From assembly GCA_947259995.1 (NCBI GenBank), contig CAMYOK010000007.1, forward strand, positions 248,001-312,000: DNA of 64,000 bases, in the 5' to 3' direction. A program made the position numbers and the translations under genes. How positions within the stretch are numbered: position 1 is the stretch's first letter; each line of letters starts with the position of its first letter. This stretch comes from an uncultured Pseudomonadales bacterium (lineage in GTDB: Bacteria > Pseudomonadota > Gammaproteobacteria > Pseudomonadales > Pseudohongiellaceae). Shown here piece after piece: positions 55,493 to 64,000 of the stretch. The notes below the pieces were generated by a model. That model was not told the origin of the DNA, ran no database searches, and was given only the letters and a program-made list of their open reading frames with translations.

Positions 55493-55506
55493 TTGATGTA
55501 AATCAT
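55493..55506. promoter_or_regulatory. Candidate FNR/Anr-type site
   Basis: TTGATGTAAATCAT matches the FNR consensus TTGATnnnnATCAA at 9 of 10 positions. It is 219 bases upstream of the secreted protein gene at 55725 and just after fadI. A -10-like TAATAT lies at 55542-55547, giving a site centre near -54, not the ideal -41.5. Suggestive only. Confidence 0.42.
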
Positions 55507-55636
55507 CGAAAGAAGGTAAACAGCTACAAACACATTTGAAATAATATGAGAGTTATTGCTAGAGTCTAGTTAGCTCTGTAATTTTTCAGAGAAACAGGAC
55601 AATTTCAAGGAGAAACCTACCAGATATAGAATGATC

Positions 55637-55660
55637 GGGCTTGCTACAATTGCCAAGCCC
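55637..55660. repeat. Hairpin in the leader before the gene at 55725
   Basis: GGGCTTG / CAAGCCC, 7-bp perfect stem, 10-base loop, no T-run after it. Could be an mRNA leader hairpin or a weak terminator of fadJI. Confidence 0.35.
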
Positions 55661-55724
55661 TGCTTCAATTGATCGCCTGAATTTAGCCTTATAAAAAAAA
55701 TATAAATATATGGGAGAAATTTGA

Positions 55725-56663
55725 ATGTGGAATCATTGTAAGTCGATGTATGGCCTCGCACTGGGAGCATTAATGGTATTGTCCGCAAGTACAATGCCAG
55801 CCCAAGCCCAACCCTCTATTAGCAACCCTCTAAGCTTAAAACCTCCAGTAGGACTCCCCGTAGTGCCCATCTTTGAAGGCGCCTATGAAAATGAAGACGG
55901 CTCCGTTTCTTATTCATTCGGTTATTTAAACCGAAACACACAAGAAGCAGTGACCATCCCTCTTGGACCAAACAATCGTATCGAACCCGCACAGTTCGAT
56001 GGCATGCAGCCAACCTTCTTCGAGATCACACGCCATACCGGCGTCTTCACTGTCACCGTCCCGGCGTCAATGCGCGATGGAGAAGTGTGGTGGTATATTA
56101 AAACAGACGGTCATGAAGAATTGAAAGTGCCTGGCCGACGCGGAAAACTAGGGTATACGCTCGACACAAAGCCTCGACCCGCCGGCTCCTTAGCGCCGCT
56201 AGCTTCGTTCACTGCCGATGGCCCGAAAGGTAGCGACCCCATGGGGCTGATGGCCGACAACACATTGTCAGTAAAGGCCGGCGTGCCTGTCACTTTGACT
56301 GTGCACACGGAAGACCCATCCGTTCGCGACCCTAACGATCCGCGCAATGAGAAGCCTATCCCGCTGCGCGTTTCTTGGCACAAACATCAAGGTCCTGGAA
56401 TGGTGAGTTATGAACAACACCCTAGTTCGGAAGACCCAGCTCCATTGACCGAATTACAGATCAGTCGCGGCCAAAGCTTACCAGGAGCAGATCAAACTGT
56501 ACTCACTCCAGGGCGCGGAACAGCCAACGTGATCGCAACGTTCTCAGAGCCTGGCGACTACATTATTCGCACGATGATCGACAATTGGGATGCGAATGAC
56601 AGCACCGAAGCGGACCAGTGCTGCTGGACCAATCTGTACCAAAAGGTTAATGTAACCCAATGA
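55725..56663 (+). CDS. Secreted beta-rich protein, unknown function
   Basis: 312 aa; no family recognised. Signal peptide ends near AQAQ (residue 28). The mature protein is rich in beta-strand and Pro/Gly, with a Cys-Cys pair near the end (DQCCWTNLYQK) and a conserved-looking centre (DNTLSVKAGVPVTLTVHTEDPS). Good ribosome binding site GGGAGA. It precedes the cytochrome c/PHM-like gene by 178 bases on the same strand, so a link to copper-monooxygenase chemistry is plausible but unproven. Confidence 0.75.
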   Translation: MWNHCKSMYGLALGALMVLSASTMPAQAQPSISNPLSLKPPVGLPVVPIFEGAYENEDGSVSYSFGYLNRNTQEAVTIPLGPNNRIEPAQFDGMQPTFFEITRHTGVFTVTVPASMRDGEVWWYIKTDGHEELKVPGRRGKLGYTLDTKPRPAGSLAPLASFTADGPKGSDPMGLMADNTLSVKAGVPVTLTVHTEDPSVRDPNDPRNEKPIPLRVSWHKHQGPGMVSYEQHPSSEDPAPLTELQISRGQSLPGADQTVLTPGRGTANVIATFSEPGDYIIRTMIDNWDANDSTEADQCCWTNLYQKVNVTQ

Positions 56664-56841
56664 GATTACACACTGGTGGCTAACTCGCCGTTCCACCATA
56701 ATTTCTCGCCATAAAGCCTCAAAGACGTGGGCTTATGGCGCAGTCACAATTAGTTGCATATACGTCAATCAAAGTGTGGACAAGCGACCACAACAGGAAT
56801 TATGTTGCGGCGACTGCTCACCCATTTACGAGGAGAGGATC

Positions 56842-58224
56842 ATGAGAATCAAGCAGTGTTGGAACAGTCAACGCTCAGGGAAGGCCGCTTTAGGCTTTGC
56901 AGTCCTGGCAGTGTTTGGATTCACGGCGCAAGCCCAGGCGCAATCGTCTACCCTGTCAATCGACTCGGGTGCAGTGACATACGCTGATCACGTAGCTGAA
57001 ATAATCACAGAGAATTGCGTTGTATGTCACCGTGAAGGCGGCATCGGCCCTATGCAGTTAACTAACTTCGAACAGATTCGCCCATGGGCACCGCTAATCA
57101 GCATGCGTGTGGCGAGTCGAGAAATGCCTCCTTATGCCTATGATCAACACATCGGCATACAAGAGCTACAAGGCGACTGGCGTCTTACTGACGAAGAGAT
57201 TGCGACAATCACTAACTGGGTTGCTCAAGGCGCTCCAGAAGGCGATTGGGGCGATCGCAGCCATCCAGTGGCAGACCTGCCTAACCCAGACGAATGGAAT
57301 TTCGCCGCGCAGTTCGGTGAACCTACGATGGTACTGGACTCAGCCCCTATCGATGTGCCAGCTGCGGGCAATGACATGTGGCATCGTCCCTATGTGCAAA
57401 CTGGCCTAACGCAAGATCGCTGCATTAAGGCGATCCAGGTTAAACCAGCCGGTAACGCAAAAGCAGTCGTCCACCATGCAAACTCAGACCTAGAAGTCAT
57501 GAACGCCGATGGCGGCTATGACGACTATGGACAGTTGACCGAGTATGCAATGGGCAAGTGGGGCGAAATCATGCCTGACGGCGTTTGCCGTGTCTTGCCA
57601 GCCAATTCACGCGTCCGTTGGGACATCCATCTATTCCCTGGTGGTGTTGGTGCGACAGCTCCCGGCACAGTAATCGAAGACAACGTTGTTGAAATCGGTA
57701 TCTGGCTGCACCCAGAAGGTTACGCTGAGCAAGCTCGCTTCAAGCAGGACCTGAAGCTATACAGGCTCGATCATGGCGAATTGGTGATCCCTCCTCATGG
57801 CACAGCGATGACACAGGGTTTCCATTCATTTGATCACCCTGTGCGTATCGATAGCTTCCAGCCACATGGCCACCTGCGTATGCGCGCTGCCTCACTGGAG
57901 ATTTACTACCCAGCGACAGGCCGTACAGAGCAGATCAGCCAGATCTCAAACTGGAGCGCTACATGGCACCATAGCCATCTATTTGAGGAGAATGTTGCAC
58001 CGCTCGTTCCCACTGGCGGAGTACTCGTGATCAAGCAGTGGTATGACAATACGGCCAATAATCCCAACAACCCAGACCCAGACTTCTGGGTAGTCGCAGG
58101 CAGCCGTACCGCTGACGAAATGACCCATGCTTGGATTGCCGTGACTCACCTTGACGACGAGGGCTATCAAGAAATTCTTGCCCAGCGTGAAGAAGCGAAG
58201 CAGCGTTCAGTTGCCTCTGAGTAA
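56842..58224 (+). CDS. Cytochrome c-PHM-like copper type II monooxygenase fusion
   Basis: 460 aa from ATG 56842 (GAGGAGAGGATC before it; longer frame from 56776). Signal peptide to about residue 34. A mono-haem cytochrome c-like domain with CVVCH (Cys59, Cys62, His63), then two PHM-type domains. All six copper-ligand positions of peptidylglycine hydroxylating monooxygenase can be matched: His211/His212 (VVHHAN), His263 (DIHLFP), His342/His344 (PHGH) and Met427 (ADEM). Predicted periplasmic hydroxylase fed with electrons through its own haem. Substrate unknown. Convergent with a related gene across a shared terminator. Confidence 0.82.
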   Translation: MRIKQCWNSQRSGKAALGFAVLAVFGFTAQAQAQSSTLSIDSGAVTYADHVAEIITENCVVCHREGGIGPMQLTNFEQIRPWAPLISMRVASREMPPYAYDQHIGIQELQGDWRLTDEEIATITNWVAQGAPEGDWGDRSHPVADLPNPDEWNFAAQFGEPTMVLDSAPIDVPAAGNDMWHRPYVQTGLTQDRCIKAIQVKPAGNAKAVVHHANSDLEVMNADGGYDDYGQLTEYAMGKWGEIMPDGVCRVLPANSRVRWDIHLFPGGVGATAPGTVIEDNVVEIGIWLHPEGYAEQARFKQDLKLYRLDHGELVIPPHGTAMTQGFHSFDHPVRIDSFQPHGHLRMRAASLEIYYPATGRTEQISQISNWSATWHHSHLFEENVAPLVPTGGVLVIKQWYDNTANNPNNPDPDFWVVAGSRTADEMTHAWIAVTHLDDEGYQEILAQREEAKQRSVASE

Positions 58225-58262
58225 GTAATGCCAAACTCGGCGGGCCTTAACGCCCTCCAAGT

Positions 58263-58299
58263 AAAAAAAGGCCTAAGTTTAACTCTTAGGCCTTTTTTT
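58263..58299. terminator. Bidirectional rho-independent terminator
   Basis: AAAAAAAGGCCTAAG / CTTAGGCCTTTTTTT around a 7-base loop: a perfect 15-bp stem including the A/T tracts. It serves both convergent cytochrome c/PHM-like genes. Confidence 0.93.
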
Positions 58300-58332
58300 A
58301 TACTCCGAGAAAAGCTAGCGGAAGACGACCTA

Positions 58333-60024
58333 TTATTTCGCCTTATGGAACGTAAAATACCCTGTGAATATTTCATCCCAACTTTCGAAGCCCGACTTCA
58401 CTTCGGAGCTGGGGTCCGGGTTAAAAGGATTAGACACCGAGTTATCGAAAGCACCTGTCACATGCACCGTACTCCCTGCAGGAATCGTGACAGGCTCATC
58501 TAGCTCGTAATGAGGCTGCCAGCCATAGTTGTAAGCGGGGACGCTCAGTATATCCTGCATATGGCCATCGGGGTGCTCCACACTAAACTTCATCTGTTTT
58601 CCACGCGCATTCATCTTTGCTCTTACACCAGAGATCACCACGGCTTCGTCAAATTGGTAACTGGCATGGGCGGGCAAGTGATAATCGAATGGCGGGATCG
58701 TGACCTGCGCGGACACGGCTTGCACCAACCTCTCCTCTAAGGCATCGACCTGGTCAGGGTCAGCGAAGTAAAAGCCTATTTTAGTTTGATCGACGAGCTC
58801 TGCTCCAATCCCCACATAGTGAAACTGCATCGATATTTTTGATCCCTTGGGGATCAAGACCGCCGTTCCTTCTGGAAATTTAGCAGCGCGATTCTCGCCT
58901 GGCGAATAACCGTCGAGAAAACGCCGCGTTGAGGTGGACGCGTTTTTTTCCTCGCCCCAGAAATCGCTTTCAACAGGCGTCACAAAGGCCATAAGATGAT
59001 GCAAAGCACTAGTGGCTACTGGTTGATACTGCATCCCAACCACCCATTTGTCCTCATCAAAAGGCAATTCAATATCGGCATAAATATAATCTAAAACGCC
59101 CGTTGCAGGGATCTTTTGTGCTGGCGCCTCTACAATAAAGTCAGGCTCACCGAGTAGCCATTCTTTACTTTCAACATGTTCATACTCTGCAAGAGGGTCC
59201 GGACCATCTCCACGAGGCGCTCCGGCGTTCAACCATTGTACGAGCTTCTGAATATTCGCTATTTCGATATAACGCGCTGAAGAAGAGTGGCCAATATCCG
59301 GGTCGATTTGTGATGGGGGCATACGCTTATTTAACAGCACCTCCTTTATCATAGGCGACCATCCAAGCAAGGACAGATAACTATCAATCGCAAACGGCCC
59401 GACACCAAACTCCCTATGACAGGTGACACAGTTCTCCACAATCATTGGTGCGATATCGTCGGAATAACTAGGCACGTTTTCCGAATAAAAGGCCTTCGCA
59501 GGATAATCGATAGCACAGGGGTTAGAGTTGTCGGTATTGACTGTATTGCGAATAGGGGCATCGATAATCGACGCCAAGGTTTGATCTAATTCACCCCCTA
59601 CTGCACCAGTGTAATAAACGGAAAGCCGGTCGGGGTTCAACACCCTTACATCGCCGACATTCTTTAGCCCTAGCATTTCAGACACGAGTTGCCCGTTATC
59701 CTGCAAAATAGGGAGCTCAAGATCTAGTGCATTCAGCGCATCTCGCGCGGAATCTTGCGAATCGATAAGCAGGAATTCGACACCCTGTTCGGCATACTGT
59801 GATTTCAATGCTGTGTAGCTAGACAGCATACTGTCCATATTGGGGCAGCTCTGCGAATAGGACATCAGCACCACGGCTTTCCTATGCTGATACCGGCTCA
59901 GCTGATGAAAGCTGCCCTCATTATCTAACATTGCAAAATCACCCGTGCGGTCTAAAGCGGCATGGGCACTCCCTGTTGCCAGCGCTATACAAACACTTAG
60001 GCATGAAATGGATACTCTAGTCAT
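58333..60024 (-). CDS. Thioredoxin-like/cytochrome c/PHM-like fusion with degenerate CuM site
   Basis: 563 aa from ATG 60024 (AGGGG upstream; GTG 60036 would add four residues). Signal peptide (1-22), a thioredoxin-fold domain (about 25-160) with one active-site Cys60 (SQSCPNMD), a cytochrome c-like domain with CVTCH (199-203) and a PHM-like C-terminal part. The CuH ligands are there: His342/343 (SALHHLM) and His402 (MQFHY). The CuM ligands are not: the HxH position reads Lys470-Met-Asn472 (AKMNARGK) and the methionine reads Ile552 (WDEIF). So it is probably not a working monooxygenase; it may be a partner or electron carrier. Confidence 0.82.
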   Translation of the reverse strand: MTRVSISCLSVCIALATGSAHAALDRTGDFAMLDNEGSFHQLSRYQHRKAVVLMSYSQSCPNMDSMLSSYTALKSQYAEQGVEFLLIDSQDSARDALNALDLELPILQDNGQLVSEMLGLKNVGDVRVLNPDRLSVYYTGAVGGELDQTLASIIDAPIRNTVNTDNSNPCAIDYPAKAFYSENVPSYSDDIAPMIVENCVTCHREFGVGPFAIDSYLSLLGWSPMIKEVLLNKRMPPSQIDPDIGHSSSARYIEIANIQKLVQWLNAGAPRGDGPDPLAEYEHVESKEWLLGEPDFIVEAPAQKIPATGVLDYIYADIELPFDEDKWVVGMQYQPVATSALHHLMAFVTPVESDFWGEEKNASTSTRRFLDGYSPGENRAAKFPEGTAVLIPKGSKISMQFHYVGIGAELVDQTKIGFYFADPDQVDALEERLVQAVSAQVTIPPFDYHLPAHASYQFDEAVVISGVRAKMNARGKQMKFSVEHPDGHMQDILSVPAYNYGWQPHYELDEPVTIPAGSTVHVTGAFDNSVSNPFNPDPSSEVKSGFESWDEIFTGYFTFHKAK

Positions 60025-60075
60025 AAGGAATATCACCCCTCAATTAAATAGCTTTATTGATTTTCCGCCAAAGAA

Positions 60076-61206
60076 TTAACGCATTGGGTAGTTGCTGATG
60101 TGCTGCAAGTTCGACGCTGCTCTTGAGCGATTACGTTCAGACTCATCCATGCCTCCTAATGCTGGCCCGCCTTGATTGAATATGCCTCCCCGAAGCACAA
60201 ATAATAGGTAATCCGTTTCATCATCGAGCTCATCGTCCTTGATGGTGAAACGTTGCACCATATTCTCGATACTGGCCGTGCGATCCATGACATCTGGGTG
60301 TACGAGAATATCACCGATAACAACCTTGAGCGCGGCGATATTGTCGAGCACGTAGGCTGCGCCCGGGTGAAAGCCATACAAATTGGGAGCAATCACAGGC
60401 ATGGTAGGGATATCCGTTGGCAATGACATCAGGCCGCCGTGTGCGGGAGCGATCTTCTCCTCATATAAAGCGGTCACGTTATTAATCGAGGCTTCCAGTT
60501 CTCTCTCATTTTCCGAGTTCATCGCGATCTCTAAGGTCGCCAACTGAAGCCATTGCGATGCCCAAGTTAGACCGCTTAGCTGCGGGAAGCCAACCCGAAA
60601 TGCGTAGGCATAGTCATGCTCTGACAGAAGGTCGGAAGACTTAGGGGAGTCCGGCACAGACAAGGCATCATTGCTCAAATACTCCTCTAACGCGGCGCCT
60701 ACAGCGGAATGCTTGTCATATAAAGTATCATCAAGGTAAATTTCTAAGAGCTTGTTGCCAAAATCTCGTCCGCGCTTTAGCACAGCCACCGCGATGGGGG
60801 GAATACTGCCGTTGGCCTCTAGCACTGACGCGGTTTCTTCTGCAGAATATTCGCGGCGGATCATTGCCTGCAAGCCAGGTGTCGCCCTACTCTCGAACAC
60901 ACGAAATGGGCCGAGCATTGCTAAGTGATCCGATGCTGTGTGGTAGTGCGAGTCTTCTGCTTCGGACAGTTCCAACAAAGACTCACGCAGTAAGACCTTG
61001 CCGATCATCGAATCGTTGGAATTATTGCTTGCCACGATTTCATCGAAAACGGCGGCTTGCAGGACTTCGGAAGCATTGAGATAACGACTCAATTCAGGAA
61101 ATCTTGTATCGATCAGTTCATTTCCTGTTTGAGCATAGAGTGTGGCGGGTACTGTGAAACTTGTGAGCGTGAGCCCGAAAAGCATTCCTTGTAGTGTTTT
61201 TTTCAT
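60076..61206 (-). CDS. Secreted helical protein, unknown function
   Basis: 376 aa from ATG 61206 (GGGGGT upstream; longer frame from 61251). Signal peptide about 1-26. No family recognised. Mostly helical, with motifs such as LAMLGPFRVFESRATPG and a C-terminal LFVLRGGIFNQGGPALGGMDE. No cysteine is seen in the mature part. It ends 51 bases before nothing but the start of the thioredoxin/cytochrome c/PHM-like gene on the same strand, so the two are probably cotranscribed, with this gene first. Confidence 0.75.
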   Translation of the reverse strand: MKKTLQGMLFGLTLTSFTVPATLYAQTGNELIDTRFPELSRYLNASEVLQAAVFDEIVASNNSNDSMIGKVLLRESLLELSEAEDSHYHTASDHLAMLGPFRVFESRATPGLQAMIRREYSAEETASVLEANGSIPPIAVAVLKRGRDFGNKLLEIYLDDTLYDKHSAVGAALEEYLSNDALSVPDSPKSSDLLSEHDYAYAFRVGFPQLSGLTWASQWLQLATLEIAMNSENERELEASINNVTALYEEKIAPAHGGLMSLPTDIPTMPVIAPNLYGFHPGAAYVLDNIAALKVVIGDILVHPDVMDRTASIENMVQRFTIKDDELDDETDYLLFVLRGGIFNQGGPALGGMDESERNRSRAASNLQHISNYPMR

Positions 61207-61339
61207 TATTACCCCCGCGTAGCGTTGCGTAACAGCCTGTGGTTTTCCCACTTATTTTAGTTCTAACAAGAATAAAAGCCCTTTTTGTGGAAGTCCATCA
61301 CTCTCCCTAGGAAAGGTTTGGCAATGTGTGACAATGATT

Positions 61340-63067
61340 TTAGTCGTCTTCTGTTTGCGCTAATTTTAGACCGATCTTTGCCACACGACCTTGATCTATC
61401 TCAGCGACCGTCCATAGGAACCCCTGCCAAAGCATCTGGTCACCGACTACAGGCTTACCGCCCATCTTCGCGCGGAAGAATTCCCCGATGCTAGTGTCAC
61501 CATCAGCGTCGCTCAGAGCAAATCCATAAACGGGAGCGAGATCCCTTAACTGAGCATTGGCATCAAGAATAAAGTCACCAAAAAACCATGTATCGATACT
61601 GGAGCTAGGCGCTTGGCTGAACAGCTTTCCTAGCGCCGGCAAATCATACTCATGCCCGACGATGCAAAGTATATCGTCCGCCATCAATTTAGTGCTGCCC
61701 TTTGGATGAAACAACTCCTTACCGCGAAACAACGCCGCAACTCGGGTACCCTCTGGCATATGCAGACGACGCAGCTCCGTATTGATGCACCATTTCTCCG
61801 CACCCAAACGGTAAACAAATAGCTCCCATTCACTCGTTGGATGGATCTCCAGACCAGAGCGTGCGATAGGAGAAGGCTGTGAGGGGACTTCAACTTTGGC
61901 CAACTTCGTGGCAAAAGGTAGCGAACTGCCCTGCACCAACAAGGAGACCAATACAACGAAGAAGGCCAAATTGAAATACAGCTGGGCGCTAGGCAGGCCT
62001 GCCATAATTGGATACACCGCTAAAATGATCGGCACGGCACCGCGCAGCCCCACCCAAGAAATAAACCAACGCTCGCGGTTCTTGAAGCGACTAAAAGGCA
62101 AGAGCGCCAACCACACAGCAATCGGTCTAGCAAAGACAATCATCCAAAGCGCAAGCAACAGCCCTGGGACGATGATGCCTGTAAGCTCATTCGGCGAAAG
62201 CAGCAATCCCAACACCAAGAACATGCCGATCTGGCTTAACCAAGCAAGCCCATCGAATACGCTCAATATCGATGTACGACTCCTGATTGGCTGGTTTCCC
62301 AACAATAAGCCACAGAGGTAAATCGCAAGAATGCCGCTACCACCTAACATATTCGTCAATGCGAAGATCAACAAGCCGCCGCTTATCGCCAACAAGGGAT
62401 ACAAACCATTAGCAAGGGTACTGCGATTGATCAATTGCAAGAGCAGCCACCCTCCAGCGAGCCCCAGACAAATCCCCACACCAAATTGCTGCACTAGGCT
62501 GACAACGAAGAACCAGCCAAACTGATCATTACCAGAGGCAAGCACTTCGATCAAAGAAACAGTTAGGAACACCGCCATCGGGTCATTGCTACCCGATTCG
62601 ATTTCGAGGGTCGCGCCAACACGTTCATTCAGGCTTCTTTGGCCCAGAAGGGAAAACACTGCGGCGGCATCGGTTGAGCCCACAATAGCCCCTATTAGGA
62701 GGCCCTGTATTAGCTCCAGATCAAACAAATAGGCGGCAACCAAGCCTGTGAGGCTAGTCGTCAAGATGACTCCCACCGTCGCCAGGGAAAGCGCTGGGCC
62801 TAATGCCACCCGGAACGTCGCCACTCGTGTGCGCATCCCGCCATCGAGGAGGATGATTGCTAACGCTAAATTGCTCGCAAGATACGCCAAGGAGTAATCG
62901 TCAAATTGAATGCCGCCAATCCCGTCCTCACCCGCTAGCACGCCGACCCCTAAAAATATTACTAAAATAGGGATACCCAAACGTGAAGACAGGGCGCTAA
63001 ACAGCACGCTAAACCCTACAAGGAGAGCCCCAATCAGAAAAAAACTATTAATACTTCCGACGTCCAT
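61340..63067 (-). CDS. cvrA: Potassium/proton antiporter, NhaP2 (CvrA)-like
   Basis: 575 aa from ATG 63067; a longer frame from 63139 adds a non-typical N-terminus. Twelve or more membrane helices of the CPA1 type ([34 protein letters not shown] with the transport Asp, [16 protein letters not shown]), then a TrkA-C domain ([20 protein letters not shown]) and a C-terminal CorC/HlyC-like domain. The length matches E. coli CvrA (578 aa). It exchanges cytoplasmic K+ for H+, probably under control of a nucleotide bound to TrkA-C. Confidence 0.92.
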   Translation of the reverse strand: MDVGSINSFFLIGALLVGFSVLFSALSSRLGIPILVIFLGVGVLAGEDGIGGIQFDDYSLAYLASNLALAIILLDGGMRTRVATFRVALGPALSLATVGVILTTSLTGLVAAYLFDLELIQGLLIGAIVGSTDAAAVFSLLGQRSLNERVGATLEIESGSNDPMAVFLTVSLIEVLASGNDQFGWFFVVSLVQQFGVGICLGLAGGWLLLQLINRSTLANGLYPLLAISGGLLIFALTNMLGGSGILAIYLCGLLLGNQPIRSRTSILSVFDGLAWLSQIGMFLVLGLLLSPNELTGIIVPGLLLALWMIVFARPIAVWLALLPFSRFKNRERWFISWVGLRGAVPIILAVYPIMAGLPSAQLYFNLAFFVVLVSLLVQGSSLPFATKLAKVEVPSQPSPIARSGLEIHPTSEWELFVYRLGAEKWCINTELRRLHMPEGTRVAALFRGKELFHPKGSTKLMADDILCIVGHEYDLPALGKLFSQAPSSSIDTWFFGDFILDANAQLRDLAPVYGFALSDADGDTSIGEFFRAKMGGKPVVGDQMLWQGFLWTVAEIDQGRVAKIGLKLAQTEDD

Positions 63068-63172
63068 CGAAACACTCAAGAGAATATAAAAGGGAAAGAA
63101 TAGCAGAGCTTGCGCGAGGAGAGCTAAACACTCGCACACAATAGAGGGGATTATAAGCTGAAATCGTTCGTT

Positions 63173-63370
63173 TTAGCGCTCTTTGAAGGACTCTTTCACT
63201 GCTTGAAGCTCATGGGCATACTCTTTTAGCTTCGCCCTTAGCTTGCTCTCGATATCAGCATTGAGCCAAGAACTTTCATCCAGGCTTTTAACAACGCTTC
63301 CTGAAGTCTCTTGAGAAAGGGCTTTGAGCACCTCAGACTGAAGGTCTTCCGTCATTTTTATGTCGCTCAT
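63173..63370 (-). CDS. Small hypothetical protein
   Basis: 65 aa, highly charged and predicted helical (SKLRAKLKEYAHELQAVKESFKER), no cysteine, no membrane segment. ATG 63370 with a weak GGAT before it. It is alone between purA and the antiporter on the same strand and has amino acid composition typical of a real small cytoplasmic protein, but no family is recognised. Confidence 0.5.
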   Translation of the reverse strand: MSDIKMTEDLQSEVLKALSQETSGSVVKSLDESSWLNADIESKLRAKLKEYAHELQAVKESFKER

Positions 63371-63462
63371 TGGCGAAATTCATCCATTTTTTTGTCACAA
63401 CAATGCCAAGGTAGCTGTCAAAAAATGAGCTGTCAATGAGGAATGGTGCAAAGTGTGAGCGA

Positions 63463-63496
63463 GACAACATATGCTCAGAAGTGAACATATGTTGTC
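63463..63496. repeat. 11-bp perfect inverted repeat after purA
   Basis: GACAACATATG (63463-63473) and CATATGTTGTC (63486-63496) with a 12-base spacer. It is 12 bases downstream of the purA stop. No T-run follows on the minus strand, so it is not a standard terminator; the AT-rich dyad could be a regulator site or an RNA stabiliser. Confidence 0.6.
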
Positions 63497-63507
63497 ATAT
63501 CAGGAAA

Positions 63508-64000
63508 CTAAGCGAACGGATGACGCAAAATTATCGTTTCTTCGCGATCTGGGCCGGTGGAGATGATATCGACTGGCGCCTCAATCACTTTCTCGATGTA
63601 GCTAATGTAATCACGCGCGTTCTGCGGCAGCTCATCGAGACTCTTAACTCCAAATGTCGACTCTTTCCAGCCTGGCAACTCAACGTAGATTGGCTCCAGT
63701 TTTTGATAGGCGTCAAGGTTCATTAGACATGAGGAGGTCTCAGAATCGATGCCCTTATAACCCGTACACACTTTGATGGTCTCTAAGCCGTCGAGGACAT
63801 CAAGCTTTGTCAAACAGATCCCCGAGACCGAGTTAATACGAATTGCCAAACGCACCGCGGCAGCGTCGAACCAACCACAACGACGATCGCGCCCAGTGGT
63901 CGCCCCCTTCTCCTTACCCACAGTGGCTAGGTGGGCTCCGGTCTCATCAAAGAGCTCTGTAGGAAACGGTCCAGACCCAACTCGAGTGGTGTAAGCTTTA
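63508..64000 (-). CDS. purA: Adenylosuccinate synthetase, C-terminal part (runs off the window)
   Basis: Partial gene: the frame is open to the window edge, giving the last about 163 residues. The PurA signature [16 protein letters not shown] sits at the edge, followed by [32 protein letters not shown] and the C-terminal [10 protein letters not shown]. It makes adenylosuccinate from IMP and aspartate (purine synthesis). In Pseudomonas purA is close to tRNA-Leu and rnr; here 41 kb separates them. Confidence 0.97.
   Translation of the reverse strand, partial: KAYTTRVGSGPFPTELFDETGAHLATVGKEKGATTGRDRRCGWFDAAAVRLAIRINSVSGICLTKLDVLDGLETIKVCTGYKGIDSETSSCLMNLDAYQKLEPIYVELPGWKESTFGVKSLDELPQNARDYISYIEKVIEAPVDIISTGPDREETIILRHPFA

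Noticed and set aside
1..64000. CRISPR arrays, insertion sequences, prophage genes or integrases
   Set aside because: No regularly spaced repeats, transposase motifs or phage proteins were seen on either strand.

Overview
The window reads as chromosomal DNA of a free-living, Gram-negative, aerobic gammaproteobacterium related to the Pseudomonadales/Cellvibrionales. Evidence: the conserved block rnr-rlmB-rpsF-rpsR-(DUF2232)-rplI-dnaB-alr-radA; Pseudomonas-type REP palindromes beside rlmB; paired MdlA/MdlB exporters; TcyP, YadGH and FadIJ homologues; a TonB-dependent receptor; many secreted and lipoproteins. I see no integrase, transposase, phage gene or CRISPR array. The assignment is by gene family and synteny only.

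Layout. 1-3.4 kb: a periplasmic PQQ-dependent dehydrogenase and two YceI proteins, closed by a strong terminator. 3.4-6.9 kb: heterodimeric ABC exporter mdlAB (minus). 7.1-8.3 kb: eukaryotic-type ornithine decarboxylase (plus). 8.3-22.4 kb: a minus-strand housekeeping block: rnr, rlmB, rpsF-rpsR-DUF2232-rplI, dnaB, alr, radA, yadGH, a DUF599 protein and tcyP. 22.5 kb: tRNA-Leu(CAG) with a clear promoter. 22.6-63.5 kb: a long accessory stretch lying between tRNA-Leu and purA, which sit close together in Pseudomonas. 63.5-64 kb: the 3' part of purA.

The accessory stretch holds: a Sel1 protein; a C-terminal hutU remnant; a c-di-GMP phosphodiesterase; lytic transglycosylase Slt; a response regulator/PAS/GGDEF/EAL protein with a HisKA_2 kinase; a probable operon (36.8-31.4 kb, minus) with a PAL-like six-bladed propeller, a CofG-CofH fusion (FO synthase, the deazaflavin step of F420 synthesis), an NAD(P)-binding protein, a membrane protein, a CDP-alcohol phosphatidyltransferase and a small protein; a plus-strand operon (38.1-42.7 kb) with a secreted unknown, an unknown lipoprotein, a NosR-like flavo-polyferredoxin and a pyroglutamyl-peptidase-like protein; a GNAT-nitrilase fusion; a YbdG-type mechanosensitive channel; a TonB receptor behind a Fur-like site; a LuxR-type regulator divergent from a NarX/DesK-type kinase; fadJ-fadI; and a group of cytochrome c/copper-monooxygenase-like proteins (55.7-61.2 kb) with two secreted unknowns.

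The most distinctive biology is (1) FO synthase in a gammaproteobacterium, behind a PAL-like propeller that keeps three zinc-type histidines but lacks the PAL tyrosine; (2) two cytochrome c-PHM-like proteins facing each other, one with all six copper ligands and one that has lost the CuM site; (3) a NosR-like membrane redox protein with unknown partner proteins and no nos genes. These are inferences from residues visible in the translations and from gene order; no database search was possible.
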